From assembly GCA_965602945.1 (NCBI GenBank), contig CBFDBC010000122.1:1-11295 (forward strand): 11,295 nt of DNA. The letters run 5' to 3'. The notes beneath the pieces are model-generated. The model made no database searches. It worked only from the letters and a program-made list of their open reading frames with translations, and was not told where the DNA came from. This DNA is from JAUXEH01 sp965602945 (GTDB lineage: Bacteria; Acidobacteriota; Aminicenantia; Aminicenantales; Aminicenantaceae). Positions 1 to 6,842 of the stretch are shown here, piece after piece. Made by a program: the position numbers and the translations under genes. Position 1 is the stretch's first letter, and each line of letters opens with the position of its first letter.

Positions 1-489
1 ACGCTGGTGGACAACCTCGTGGACCGGGTCAGCAAGAACGGCAACCTGCTGCTCAATATCGGACCCAAGCCGGACGGCACCATCCCCGAGGAACAAAAGG
101 AACTGCTTTTGGGCATCGGGGACTGGCTCAAGGTCAACGGCGAGGCGATCTACGGGACCCAGCCGTGGTTGATATTCGGGGAAGGGCCCACCAGGGAAGA
201 GGGCGGCGCCTTCAGCGAAAGCAAACAGATCCCCGAGTACGGCGCGGAGGATCTCCGCTTCACGACCAGGGGCGACGTTCTCTATGTGATTGCCCTGGAC
301 CGGCCGGAAAAAGACGTGCGGGTTGCGTCACTCAAGAGCCTGGAGCCTTCCGATATCTTAGGAGTGGAGATGCTTGGCGCTCCGGGATCATTGGAGTGGC
401 GGCTTGAAAAGGACGGGATCTTCATCACACCCCCCGAAGAATTCTCCCGCCTCGAGCACGCTTTTGTCTTCAAGCTCACACTCAAATAA
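1..489 (+). CDS. alpha-L-fucosidase (GH29), C-terminal part, cut by window edge
   Basis: This is the last 162 codons of a gene that begins left of the window; the frame is open from base 1 and ends at TAA 487-489. Residues 8-53 (RVSKNGNLLLNIGPKPDG..., then an IP-E-Q...L-IG-WL-VNGEAIYGT-PW pattern) are the typical end of the GH29 catalytic barrel. The remaining ~110 residues look like the C-terminal beta-sandwich of these enzymes. GH29 enzymes release L-fucose from glycans by a retaining mechanism. The catalytic nucleophile and any signal peptide lie outside the window, so activity and export cannot be judged here. The GTG at base 7 is an internal codon, not a start. A perfect hairpin follows 9 nt after the stop. 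Family assignment is confident; substrate is not. Confidence 0.9.
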   Translation, partial: TLVDNLVDRVSKNGNLLLNIGPKPDGTIPEEQKELLLGIGDWLKVNGEAIYGTQPWLIFGEGPTREEGGAFSESKQIPEYGAEDLRFTTRGDVLYVIALDRPEKDVRVASLKSLEPSDILGVEMLGAPGSLEWRLEKDGIFITPPEEFSRLEHAFVFKLTLK

Positions 490-498
490 TCCCAGATT

Positions 499-535
499 GG
501 GGACGGACCATGAATGGTTTTCATGGTCCGTCCCC
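499..535. repeat. perfect 16-bp inverted repeat (REP-like palindrome or terminator hairpin)
   Basis: The left arm GGGGACGGACCATGAA (499-514) and the right arm TTCATGGTCCGTCCCC (520-535) are exact reverse complements around a 5-nt loop, TGGTT. It sits 9 nt past the fucosidase stop and 16 nt before the -35 box of the next gene. As RNA it would form a very stable hairpin able to stop transcription or protect the 3' end. There is no T-run after it, so a classic intrinsic terminator is not proven. Arms beginning GGGGAC-G-CC resemble dispersed palindromes (REP-type, mobilised by IS200-like RAYT transposases) that I know from GC-rich environmental genomes; that link is inference. Only one copy occurs in the window. 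Confidence 0.8.
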
Positions 536-550
536 GAAATAGAAAATGAT

Positions 551-579
551 TTGATATGAAGGGCGGGGTGACATAAAAT
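551..579 (+). promoter_or_regulatory. sigma70-type promoter of the propeller gene
   Basis: A TTGATA -35 box (551-556) is followed by a 17-nt spacer and a TAAAAT -10 box (574-579), each matching consensus at 5 of 6 positions. Transcription would start near 586, giving a leader of about 25 nt before the ATG at 612. This also argues against the in-frame TTG at 579, which overlaps the -10 box. Confidence 0.65.
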
Positions 580-611
580 TGGCAACACATACAAACAACA
601 GGAGGAGAAAC

Positions 612-3302
612 ATGTCGATCCCGAGATCCCAGGCCGTGCTGCTCCTGGCACTGGCAGCAGCAATACTGATCACTCCCGCTGCTTCCCAGGCTGCCCCTCA
701 AGCCGAAGAAGACCTGTTCAAGGACTTCGTCTACCGCAACCTGGGGCCCTTCCGGGCCGGGGCCTGGATAGGCGACATCGCGGTGCCGGAAAATCCAGGG
801 GCTGCGCACAGATACACCATCTATGTCGCGGCCCGCAACGGCGGCGTCTGGAAAACCGTCAACAACGGCACCACGTTCTTCCCTATCTTCGATGACTACG
901 GCGTCAACGCCATCGGCGCCATAGAGGTCGCCCCCTCCGATCCCAACATACTCTGGGTGGGGACCGGCGAGGATTCCTATGCCCGCTCAAGCTATGCCGG
1001 AAACGGCATCTGGAAATCCACCGACGCGGGCACGAGCTTCCAGAACATGGGGCTCTCCGATTCCCACCACATCGGCAGGATCGTCATCCACCCTCAGGAT
1101 CCCGACATCGTGTTTGCCGCGGTCATGGGGCACCTCTACTCGGAAAACGAGGAGCGCGGAGTCTTCCGGACCACGGACGGCGGACGAACTTGGGACAAGA
1201 TCCTCTTCATCAACGAGAAAGTGGGGGTGGTCGACCTGGCCATGAATTTCTCCAACCCAAACATCCTGTATGCGGCCGCCTACGATAAAGTCCGCCTTCC
1301 CTGGCACTACGAAGCGGGAGGCTCGGGCAGCCGCATCCACCGGACCACCGATGGCGGCCAGACCTGGGAGGTCCTCACCACCGGCCTGCCCGGCGGCAGC
1401 CTGGGCCGCATCGGCATCGACATCCACCGTGCGGACCCCGACATCCTCTACGCCGTGATACAGAACCTAAATCCCAAACCCGGCCTCGAGAAGAAGACCG
1501 AAGCTGAGTTCGACGCCTTCACCGACCGCTCCTACGAAGACTTGATCGGAGGCGAGGTCTACCGCTCCGACGACGGCGGCGACACCTGGCGCAAGGTGAG
1601 CGATCCCAAGGTGGACGTCAGCGGTAAGGCCGCCTATTCCTTCAACGAGATCAACGTGGATCCCAAGGATCCTGACAAGGTCTTCATAATCGGAGTCAGC
1701 CAGCAGTACTCCCTGGACGGCGGCAAGACCTGGCCGCAGCGGCGCCAGAAGGAGCGCTTCCGCAGCAACTTCGGCGACACCCGCACCTTCTGGATCAACC
1801 CCAAGGACCCGGAACACATGATGCTGGGGAGCGACGGTGGGTTCTACATCTCCTATGACGGCGGACGCACCATGTTCCACTTCTATCACATCCCCCTGGG
1901 CGAGCTCTATGATGTCGAGGTGGATAGCGCCGAGCCCTACAACATCTATGCCGGGCTCCAGGATCACGAGTCCTGGAAAGGGCCGAGCAACGGCTGGTCG
2001 GGCAGCACAGGGCCTGAGGACTGGGTCATCTCCGGCATGTGGGACGGGATGTACACCTCGGTCAACCCGGAAAACAACCGCTGGCTGTACTTCACGACCC
2101 AGTTCGGTAAACACCACCGCGAGGACCAGCTCCGTGGCGAACGTTTTGAGATAACCCCTCAGGCCCCCGAAGGGGAGCCCTTCTACCGCTACACGTGGCA
2201 GACCCCCATCGTGCTCTCTCCCCACAACGGCGACATCGTCTACACGGGCGGGCAGATGCTGCTCCGCTCCCCGGACCGCGGAGAGACCTGGGAAGAGATA
2301 AGCCCCGACCTCACATCCAACGACCCGGTCAAGATCGCGGGCCAGGGCCATATCATGTACTGTGCCATCACCACCATCAGCGAGTCTCCGCTGAAGCCGG
2401 GAGTGATCTGGGTGGGGACCGACGACGGACGCGTGCACCTGACCCAAAACCACGGGGCCGACTGGGTGGAAATGACAGACAAGCTCGCGGCGGTCGGTGC
2501 GCCCAGGGACACCTGGCTCGGACGTGTGGCGGCGTCCGGCCACGACCTCGGCACGGCCTATGTGGTAAAGTCCGGCTACCGCGAAGACATCTTCAAGCCC
2601 ATGATCTACCGAACCCGGGATTTCGGCATATCCTGGGAGGACATCGGCCGCGGGCTGCCTGACGCCCCGACCTCCGTCTTATGGGAAGACCGGGTAAACC
2701 CAGACCTCCTGTTCGTGGGAACCGACACCGGCGTGTACTTCACCATCGACGACGGCAAGGCCTGGATCCCTCTCAAAAACAACATGCCCCCGCTGCCGGT
2801 GCGCGACCTTCTGGTCCATCCGCGCGAGAAAGACCTGGTGGTAGGCACCTACGGCCGGGGCGTCTGGGTCACCAACGTGGGGCCGCTCCAGGAGCTGACA
2901 CCGGAAGTGCTGGACAAAGACTTCCATCTCTTCGACATCGTGTCGAAGCCGGTGGACTACGCCTCACAGCGGGCCCGCTGGGGCAACTATCACATGACCG
3001 GTGACAACCACCTCCGCACTCCCAACGAGCGCCCCGGACTCCCGATCTTCTACTACTTGAAAGAAAAATCCCCTAATCCCCTCACGCTGAACATAGTGGA
3101 CTGTGACGGCAACACCGTGGCCAAACTCAAGGCCAAGGCCGAGCCGGGAATCCACAAGCTGGTCTGGAGCTCCCGCCGCGCCGGGCCGGGAACCTATCGG
3201 GTCGTGCTCACCGACGGAACCACGGAGCAGGCCAAGAAGGGGATCCTCAAACCCGCACTCCTCTGGCCCCTCGGCAATCCCGAACAGATCCGCAAGGACT
3301 AG
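612..3302 (+). CDS. exported BNR/Asp-box beta-propeller protein (sortilin/VPS10- or GH74-like fold)
   Basis: A protein of 896 aa. The ATG at 612 is chosen because an AGGAGGA SD lies at 600-606; the in-frame TTG at 579 falls inside the promoter. Residues 1-27 form a signal peptide with a long hydrophobic core and an SQA|AP cleavage site, so the protein is exported. About eleven Asp-box motifs (S/T-x-D-x-G-x-x-W, some degenerate) occur at about residues 82, 136, 187, 245, 319, 367, 414, 553, 611, 668 and 711. They mark blades of one or two beta-propellers. Between the boxes at 414 and 553 lies GLQDHESWKGPSNGW (448-462), a segment I associate with large 'glycosyl hydrolase, BNR repeat' proteins of Acidobacteria-type genomes. 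Residues ~815-880 form a small C-terminal beta-domain (LTLNIVD.GN...L......G.....W). Such proteins are often labelled sialidase, VPS10 or xyloglucanase; no catalytic pair could be identified here, so substrate and even enzymatic role are unknown. It is co-oriented with the 65-aa gene downstream. Confidence 0.85.
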   Translation: MSIPRSQAVLLLALAAAILITPAASQAAPQAEEDLFKDFVYRNLGPFRAGAWIGDIAVPENPGAAHRYTIYVAARNGGVWKTVNNGTTFFPIFDDYGVNAIGAIEVAPSDPNILWVGTGEDSYARSSYAGNGIWKSTDAGTSFQNMGLSDSHHIGRIVIHPQDPDIVFAAVMGHLYSENEERGVFRTTDGGRTWDKILFINEKVGVVDLAMNFSNPNILYAAAYDKVRLPWHYEAGGSGSRIHRTTDGGQTWEVLTTGLPGGSLGRIGIDIHRADPDILYAVIQNLNPKPGLEKKTEAEFDAFTDRSYEDLIGGEVYRSDDGGDTWRKVSDPKVDVSGKAAYSFNEINVDPKDPDKVFIIGVSQQYSLDGGKTWPQRRQKERFRSNFGDTRTFWINPKDPEHMMLGSDGGFYISYDGGRTMFHFYHIPLGELYDVEVDSAEPYNIYAGLQDHESWKGPSNGWSGSTGPEDWVISGMWDGMYTSVNPENNRWLYFTTQFGKHHREDQLRGERFEITPQAPEGEPFYRYTWQTPIVLSPHNGDIVYTGGQMLLRSPDRGETWEEISPDLTSNDPVKIAGQGHIMYCAITTISESPLKPGVIWVGTDDGRVHLTQNHGADWVEMTDKLAAVGAPRDTWLGRVAASGHDLGTAYVVKSGYREDIFKPMIYRTRDFGISWEDIGRGLPDAPTSVLWEDRVNPDLLFVGTDTGVYFTIDDGKAWIPLKNNMPPLPVRDLLVHPREKDLVVGTYGRGVWVTNVGPLQELTPEVLDKDFHLFDIVSKPVDYASQRARWGNYHMTGDNHLRTPNERPGLPIFYYLKEKSPNPLTLNIVDCDGNTVAKLKAKAEPGIHKLVWSSRRAGPGTYRVVLTDGTTEQAKKGILKPALLWPLGNPEQIRKD

Positions 3303-3323
3303 CAGAGCAAAGGGAAAGGAGCG

Positions 3324-3521
3324 ATGACAGAGGAAAAGAATCCACGAGAAAAGGATTCCGAAGCCACAGATCCCACACCGGGGCTCAATCGCTACGAGAA
3401 TTCGGTGACGTACCGAAAGAACAAGAAAACCGGCGAATGGGAGGTCATCAATCCGGCGGGTGCCGTGGCCTATAACTATCTCTATCGAGAAGACCGAGAG
3501 GATTCAGAAGAAAAAGACTAA
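3324..3521 (+). CDS. small charged hypothetical protein (65 aa)
   Basis: I do not recognise this protein. The ATG at 3324 follows an AAAGGAG SD at 3315-3321, and the gene begins 21 nt after the propeller gene with no promoter-like sequence between, so the two are probably co-transcribed. The protein has no signal peptide or membrane segment. Both ends are rich in Lys, Glu and Asp and look disordered. The middle (about residues 20-58, NRYENSVTYRKNKKTGEWEV followed by INPAGAVAYNYLYRED) looks folded: it has regularly placed aromatics and a strand-turn-strand pattern around KKTGEW. The good SD, the codon-like composition and the tight spacing support a real gene. Function, and any link to the exported propeller protein, are unknown. 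Confidence 0.7.
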   Translation: MTEEKNPREKDSEATDPTPGLNRYENSVTYRKNKKTGEWEVINPAGAVAYNYLYREDREDSEEKD

Positions 3522-3554
3522 ATCAGAGCAATCCTCAGAAATTAAGCTTCGACT

Positions 3555-4625
3555 CTAATCGATTTTGGCATCCAGGATCTTCCTGAGCAGGGTGCCGAAC
3601 TGGTCGGGCATGACATAATTTCCCTGTTGGAAGGTGTCTACGCGGTGCACCACCACCATGTCCCTGTCCGGAAGCACGACGATGTAGTGGCCGCCGTAGC
3701 CCCGGGCCGAGTAGGTGCCCTCCGCGACCTCCACATTCGGGAAATGAGGATACCTGTTGTGGTGTTTGGCCACCCACCACATGTAGCCGTATCCGTCGGA
3801 CCGGTATATCGTGGCATCCGAAAAATAGGTCGTGCTCTCTTTGACCCAATCCGCGGACATGACCTGCCTGCCGTCCCATCGCCCGTTCCTCAAGAAAAGC
3901 AGGCCGAGGCGGGCCATGTCCCGGGCAGAGATAACGAACATGTAGGCCTCATGGATCGAGCGTGTGGTCTTGAAGCTGCGGCCGTCGCCTGGCCTGTAGT
4001 CCTGCATACCGATGGGATCTGCGATGTCCTCCTTGAGTGCCTCAAAGATGTTCTTCCCCGTCAGTTCCTGAAAGATTGTTCCCAGGACGTTGAAGTCCCA
4101 GTTGTTGTAGAGCCAGAATTCGCCGGCCCGGAACGTTCCCCGCTCCGGCTTAAGGTTGTGCATCCCGTCGGTCTCCGCCTCGGCCGTGTGATAGACGCCC
4201 GACCGGGCCTTGAGACAGTCCCGAATGGTGGCGTTCTTTTCCTGGTCGGTAAGAGGCGGTTCATCATCGATCCCCAGGTCACGCATGGTCCTGTCCAGGT
4301 CGATGGTTCCGTCCAGCACGTACCTGCCGTACAGGGCGCTCAGGAAGCTCTTGCGCGTGGAGTGTGTGATGTACTTCTTGCTCACATCCCCCCACTGGTA
4401 TATGAGTTTCCCACCCCCGATGACCATGACCGCAGCCGTGTCGATCGTGTTGGCATACGCTTTGGCTTCCGCCAGCTTTTCGGACGAGTAGCCGAAATCC
4501 TCAGGTTTCTTCTCCAGCTTCCAGGTTTTTCCGGGAAAACTGTCCTGCGCGGCACAGGCCAGGCACAGCAGCGCACACAGCACAGAAACACACACAAATC
4601 GCGGAAAACGAATGGATCGCGTCAT
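3555..4625 (-). CDS. exported serine beta-lactamase-fold hydrolase (class C / DD-peptidase-like)
   Basis: A protein of 356 aa starting at the ATG complementary to 4623-4625, with a GAAGGAGGAG SD at 4631-4640. Residues 1-25 are a signal peptide with an ACA|AQ cleavage site; the C at 24 lacks a good lipobox, so a soluble periplasmic or secreted form is more likely than a lipoprotein. Catalytic motifs of the beta-lactamase / penicillin-binding-protein superfamily are present: S-T-R-K at 89-92 (nucleophile Ser89, general base Lys92), Y-N-N at 173-175, and GYGGHY at 309-314 in place of the K-T-G triad. Family members hydrolyse peptidoglycan stem peptides, beta-lactams, D-amino-acid peptides or esters. 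The sequence does not say which, and a GGH-type third motif is more usual in esterase/peptidase-like members than in resistance enzymes. It converges with the 65-aa gene (33 nt apart) and diverges from the M28 gene. Confidence 0.88.
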   Translation of the reverse strand: MTRSIRFPRFVCVSVLCALLCLACAAQDSFPGKTWKLEKKPEDFGYSSEKLAEAKAYANTIDTAAVMVIGGGKLIYQWGDVSKKYITHSTRKSFLSALYGRYVLDGTIDLDRTMRDLGIDDEPPLTDQEKNATIRDCLKARSGVYHTAEAETDGMHNLKPERGTFRAGEFWLYNNWDFNVLGTIFQELTGKNIFEALKEDIADPIGMQDYRPGDGRSFKTTRSIHEAYMFVISARDMARLGLLFLRNGRWDGRQVMSADWVKESTTYFSDATIYRSDGYGYMWWVAKHHNRYPHFPNVEVAEGTYSARGYGGHYIVVLPDRDMVVVHRVDTFQQGNYVMPDQFGTLLRKILDAKID

Positions 4626-4680
4626 GGCTTCTCCTCCTTCTTCAATCGGTTTTCCCTGAACGGCTCATCACGCCTAGGAC

Positions 4681-4709
4681 AATTCCCTCAAGGGATTAAA
4701 CGAATCCGG
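4681..4709. promoter_or_regulatory. candidate operator dyad GGATT-N5-AATCC (first copy)
   Basis: GGATT (4693-4697) and AATCC (4703-4707) form an inverted repeat with a 5-nt centre, extended on the right to AATCCGG (4703-4709). It abuts a second imperfect palindrome: read on the minus strand, AATCCCT-TG-AGGGAATT, covering 4681-4697. The site is in the 195-bp divergent region, about 68 bp upstream of the beta-lactamase-like start and about 50 bp upstream of the M28 promoter. The same dyad recurs at 10324-10342. A regulator-binding role is inference. Confidence 0.4.
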
Positions 4710-4760
4710 AAGGGAAAGGTTTTGATCCATCCGGCGCGCGGCGGCCGGCTCTCTTTGAAC

Positions 4761-4788
4761 TTGAGAAATTCATCCTTTTTGAGATAAT
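4761..4788 (+). promoter_or_regulatory. sigma70-type promoter of the M28-MBL pair
   Basis: A TTGAGA -35 box (4761-4766), a 16-nt spacer and a GATAAT -10 box (4783-4788), each 5 of 6 to consensus. The start would be near 4795, leaving a leader of about 26 nt with the SD AGGAGG at 4809-4814. No equally good promoter was found for the divergent beta-lactamase-like gene in this 195-bp region. Confidence 0.6.
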
Positions 4789-4820
4789 AGGAGCCTGCAT
4801 ATGTTGAGAGGAGGCTCGAA

Positions 4821-6152
4821 ATGAAAAAAAGTACGTCGCTGTTTACCGTCATCACCCTGCTGCTGATCGGTCTGAGCGCCACCCACGCTCAGGCCGCAAC
4901 CACGGACCCGGATATATCCGCACTCATCAACAACGTCTCGAAGGAGAACGTTGAGAAGATCCTCAAGAAGATGGAGTCCTTCCACACCCGCCACACGATG
5001 TCATCCGACCAGGAAAATGTGGGCATCAAGGCCTCGGCCGAGTGGCTGCTGGCCGAGTTTAAAAGCCTTAGCCCGCGCCTTCAGGTCCAGATGGACACCT
5101 ACAAGCTCCCTCCCCAGGGAAGGCGGATGACCCAGCCCATGACCATGCGCAACGTGGTCGCCACCCTGCCGGGCCGCCACACCGGAGAGCAGGAGCGCAT
5201 CTTCATGCTCCATGCCCACTATGATTCCTATGCCAGGCCCGTCGATAAGGACTGGCCGCGCGACAACTACGACAATCTCGCCCCCGGGGTCAACGACGAC
5301 AGCTCCGGCGTCGCCGCCCTGCTCGAGCTGGCGCGCGTTTTCAGCGAGCACGAATTCGACGCCACGGTCATCTTCGTGGCCTTTGCCGGTGAAGAAGTGG
5401 GGCTCGTGGGCAGCACTCTCATGGCCGCCCGCCTCAAGGAAGAGGACAAGAACGTCTGCGGCAACATCGGCCTCGACATGATCGGCAACATCGAGGGAGG
5501 CAACGGTGTCTTCGACAACCGCCGGATGCGGGTGTTCTCGGCCGGCCCCATGGACTCTCCCTCCCGCAGCCTGGCGCGCTATGCCAAGCTGGTGGGAGAA
5601 CACTACCTGCCCTCCACCGAGATCGACCTCATCTACCGCGCCGACCGCTTCGGCCGCGGCGGCGACCACACGCCGTTCGTACTCGAGGGCTGGGCCGGCA
5701 TCCGCATGATGGAGGCCAACGAGAACTATTCCCGCCAGCACACGGTGGACGACACGCTCGAGAACATGGACCTCGACTACTGCACACGCAACATCCGCAT
5801 CGTGGGATCGGTCCTGGCTTCGTTAGCGGCCGCGCCTCCGGCCCCCTCGGTCACCAGCGAGCGTGGACGCTCCATGCTGGGGCGCGGAGGAGGTTACGAC
5901 GCGGCCCTCAAATGGAATCCCGTGGTCTGCGACGACCTGGCCGGCTACGTCGTGCACTGGCGCCCCACAACGTCCCCTCACTGGGAGAAGGAGATCCGGG
6001 TGGGCAATGTCACGGAACACACTTTCCCGAACGTCACAATCGACGAATACGTCTTCGGCGTGAGCGCCGTGGACACGAGCGGGAACCGGAGCACGGTCAC
6101 TGCCTATGTCATGCCTCCCCGCACAAAACGGACGTACGAAGTTAAAAAATGA
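4821..6152 (+). CDS. exported M28 zinc aminopeptidase-like protein with C-terminal Fn3-like domain
   Basis: A protein of 443 aa; the ATG at 4821 has AGGAGG at 4809-4814. Residues 1-25 are a signal peptide (K-rich start, hydrophobic core, AQA|AT), so it acts outside the cytoplasm. The M28 fold has all expected di-zinc ligands: His133 and supporting Asp135 in HAHYDS, Asp159 in VNDDSSG, catalytic Glu191 and ligand Glu192 in AGEEVG, Asp219 in GLDMIGN and His307 in RQHTVDD. M28 enzymes remove amino-terminal residues from peptides or act as carboxypeptidases. Residues ~355-432 (ALKWNPV......GYVVHWR......W, then a V......FGVSAVD..GN pattern) resemble a fibronectin type III domain, probably for binding or positioning. 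Its stop is 6 nt before the MBL gene, so the two are likely co-transcribed. Substrate specificity cannot be read from the sequence. Confidence 0.92.
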   Translation: MKKSTSLFTVITLLLIGLSATHAQAATTDPDISALINNVSKENVEKILKKMESFHTRHTMSSDQENVGIKASAEWLLAEFKSLSPRLQVQMDTYKLPPQGRRMTQPMTMRNVVATLPGRHTGEQERIFMLHAHYDSYARPVDKDWPRDNYDNLAPGVNDDSSGVAALLELARVFSEHEFDATVIFVAFAGEEVGLVGSTLMAARLKEEDKNVCGNIGLDMIGNIEGGNGVFDNRRMRVFSAGPMDSPSRSLARYAKLVGEHYLPSTEIDLIYRADRFGRGGDHTPFVLEGWAGIRMMEANENYSRQHTVDDTLENMDLDYCTRNIRIVGSVLASLAAAPPAPSVTSERGRSMLGRGGGYDAALKWNPVVCDDLAGYVVHWRPTTSPHWEKEIRVGNVTEHTFPNVTIDEYVFGVSAVDTSGNRSTVTAYVMPPRTKRTYEVKK

Positions 6153-6158
6153 GCTGAC

Positions 6159-6839
6159 ATGGCCACCATCCATATCCTCCCTCTGGGATACGTCAACAGT
6201 TTCCTGATCCAGGGTGATACGGGCTCGATCTTGATCGATGCGGGTTTGCCCGGACAGGAGAACAAGCTCTGGAAACATCTCGAGGAGCTCGAGATCGCAC
6301 CGGAAGACATCAAACTGGTCATCATCACCCACGCGCATCAGGACCACACAGGCGGATTGAAGGCCGTCAAGCTGAGGACCGGAGCCGAGGTGCTCTGCCA
6401 TGTTGATGAAGCCGAGTTCCTGAGAAACGGGGCCAATTCCAGCGTAGTGCCGCATACCTGGCTCCTGAAAAGACTCCTGGCCTTGGTCAAGGAAATAAAG
6501 GTAGCGCCGGTGGAGCCCGACATCCTGATCCGGGACGAGTACCCCCTGAACGACTACGGCATCGACGGGAAGGTGATCCATACCCCGGGGCACACCGCGG
6601 GCTCCGTCTCAGTGATCGTCGAAGGAAGGTCCGCATTCGTCGGGGACATCGTCATGAAGCTGCCCCTACTGTCCAAGGGATCGTATCACCCGGTGATCGG
6701 ACAGGATCTGGCGCAGGTTTATCAGAGCTGGCGGGATATCCTCGACACGGGCGTCGAGACGATCTATACGGCACACGGCAAGCCCTTCCCGGCGGCTCGC
6801 CTTGAAAAGGAGCTGACGGACTATCTTGATCGTCTGTAG
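6159..6839 (+). CDS. metallo-beta-lactamase-fold hydrolase
   Basis: A protein of 226 aa, close to the minimal size of the MBL fold. The metal-binding set is complete: H58-A-H60-Q-D62-H63, His145 in TPGHT, Asp163 in VGDIV and His206 in TAHGKP. There is no signal peptide, so it is cytoplasmic, unlike its neighbours. It starts 6 nt after the M28 stop with no clear SD, so translation probably depends on coupling to the upstream gene. Family members include glyoxalase II-like thioesterases, lactonases and other hydrolases. The short length and lack of extra domains fit a generic 'MBL fold metallo-hydrolase', and no more precise substrate can be supported. Its stop is one base from the stop of the convergent gene. 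Confidence 0.9.
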   Translation: MATIHILPLGYVNSFLIQGDTGSILIDAGLPGQENKLWKHLEELEIAPEDIKLVIITHAHQDHTGGLKAVKLRTGAEVLCHVDEAEFLRNGANSSVVPHTWLLKRLLALVKEIKVAPVEPDILIRDEYPLNDYGIDGKVIHTPGHTAGSVSVIVEGRSAFVGDIVMKLPLLSKGSYHPVIGQDLAQVYQSWRDILDTGVETIYTAHGKPFPAARLEKELTDYLDRL

Positions 6840-6842
6840 CTC
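6810..6842. terminator. possible hairpin across the convergent gene ends
   Basis: GAGCT (6810-6814) pairs with AGCTC (6838-6842). The stem continues inward through AC/GT, a G-T wobble and GAC/GTC, with one bulged G, closing a loop of about 10 nt. It spans the stop codons of both convergent genes, which are 1 nt apart. On the minus strand it is followed by CTCCTTTTC, a short T-run; on the plus strand there is none. Leftward termination is possible but the stem is imperfect and lies inside coding sequence. Confidence 0.3.

Noticed and set aside
1467..2543. Open frame of 358 codons on the minus strand
   Set aside because: Antisense to the Asp-box propeller gene; long open antisense frames are expected in GC-rich coding DNA and no family pattern is seen.
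3522..3554. Possible terminator between the convergent 65-aa and beta-lactamase-like genes
   Set aside because: Only the short palindrome AAGCTT is present here; no stable stem followed by a T-run was found.
3627..4787. Open frame of 386 codons on the plus strand
   Set aside because: It lies antisense to the beta-lactamase-fold gene, has no SD and gives a protein without recognisable motifs; the minus-strand gene has complete catalytic motifs and a signal peptide.
5001..5741. Open frame of 246 codons on the minus strand
   Set aside because: Antisense shadow of the M28 catalytic domain, low-complexity Val/Gly/Ala/His composition and no start signal.
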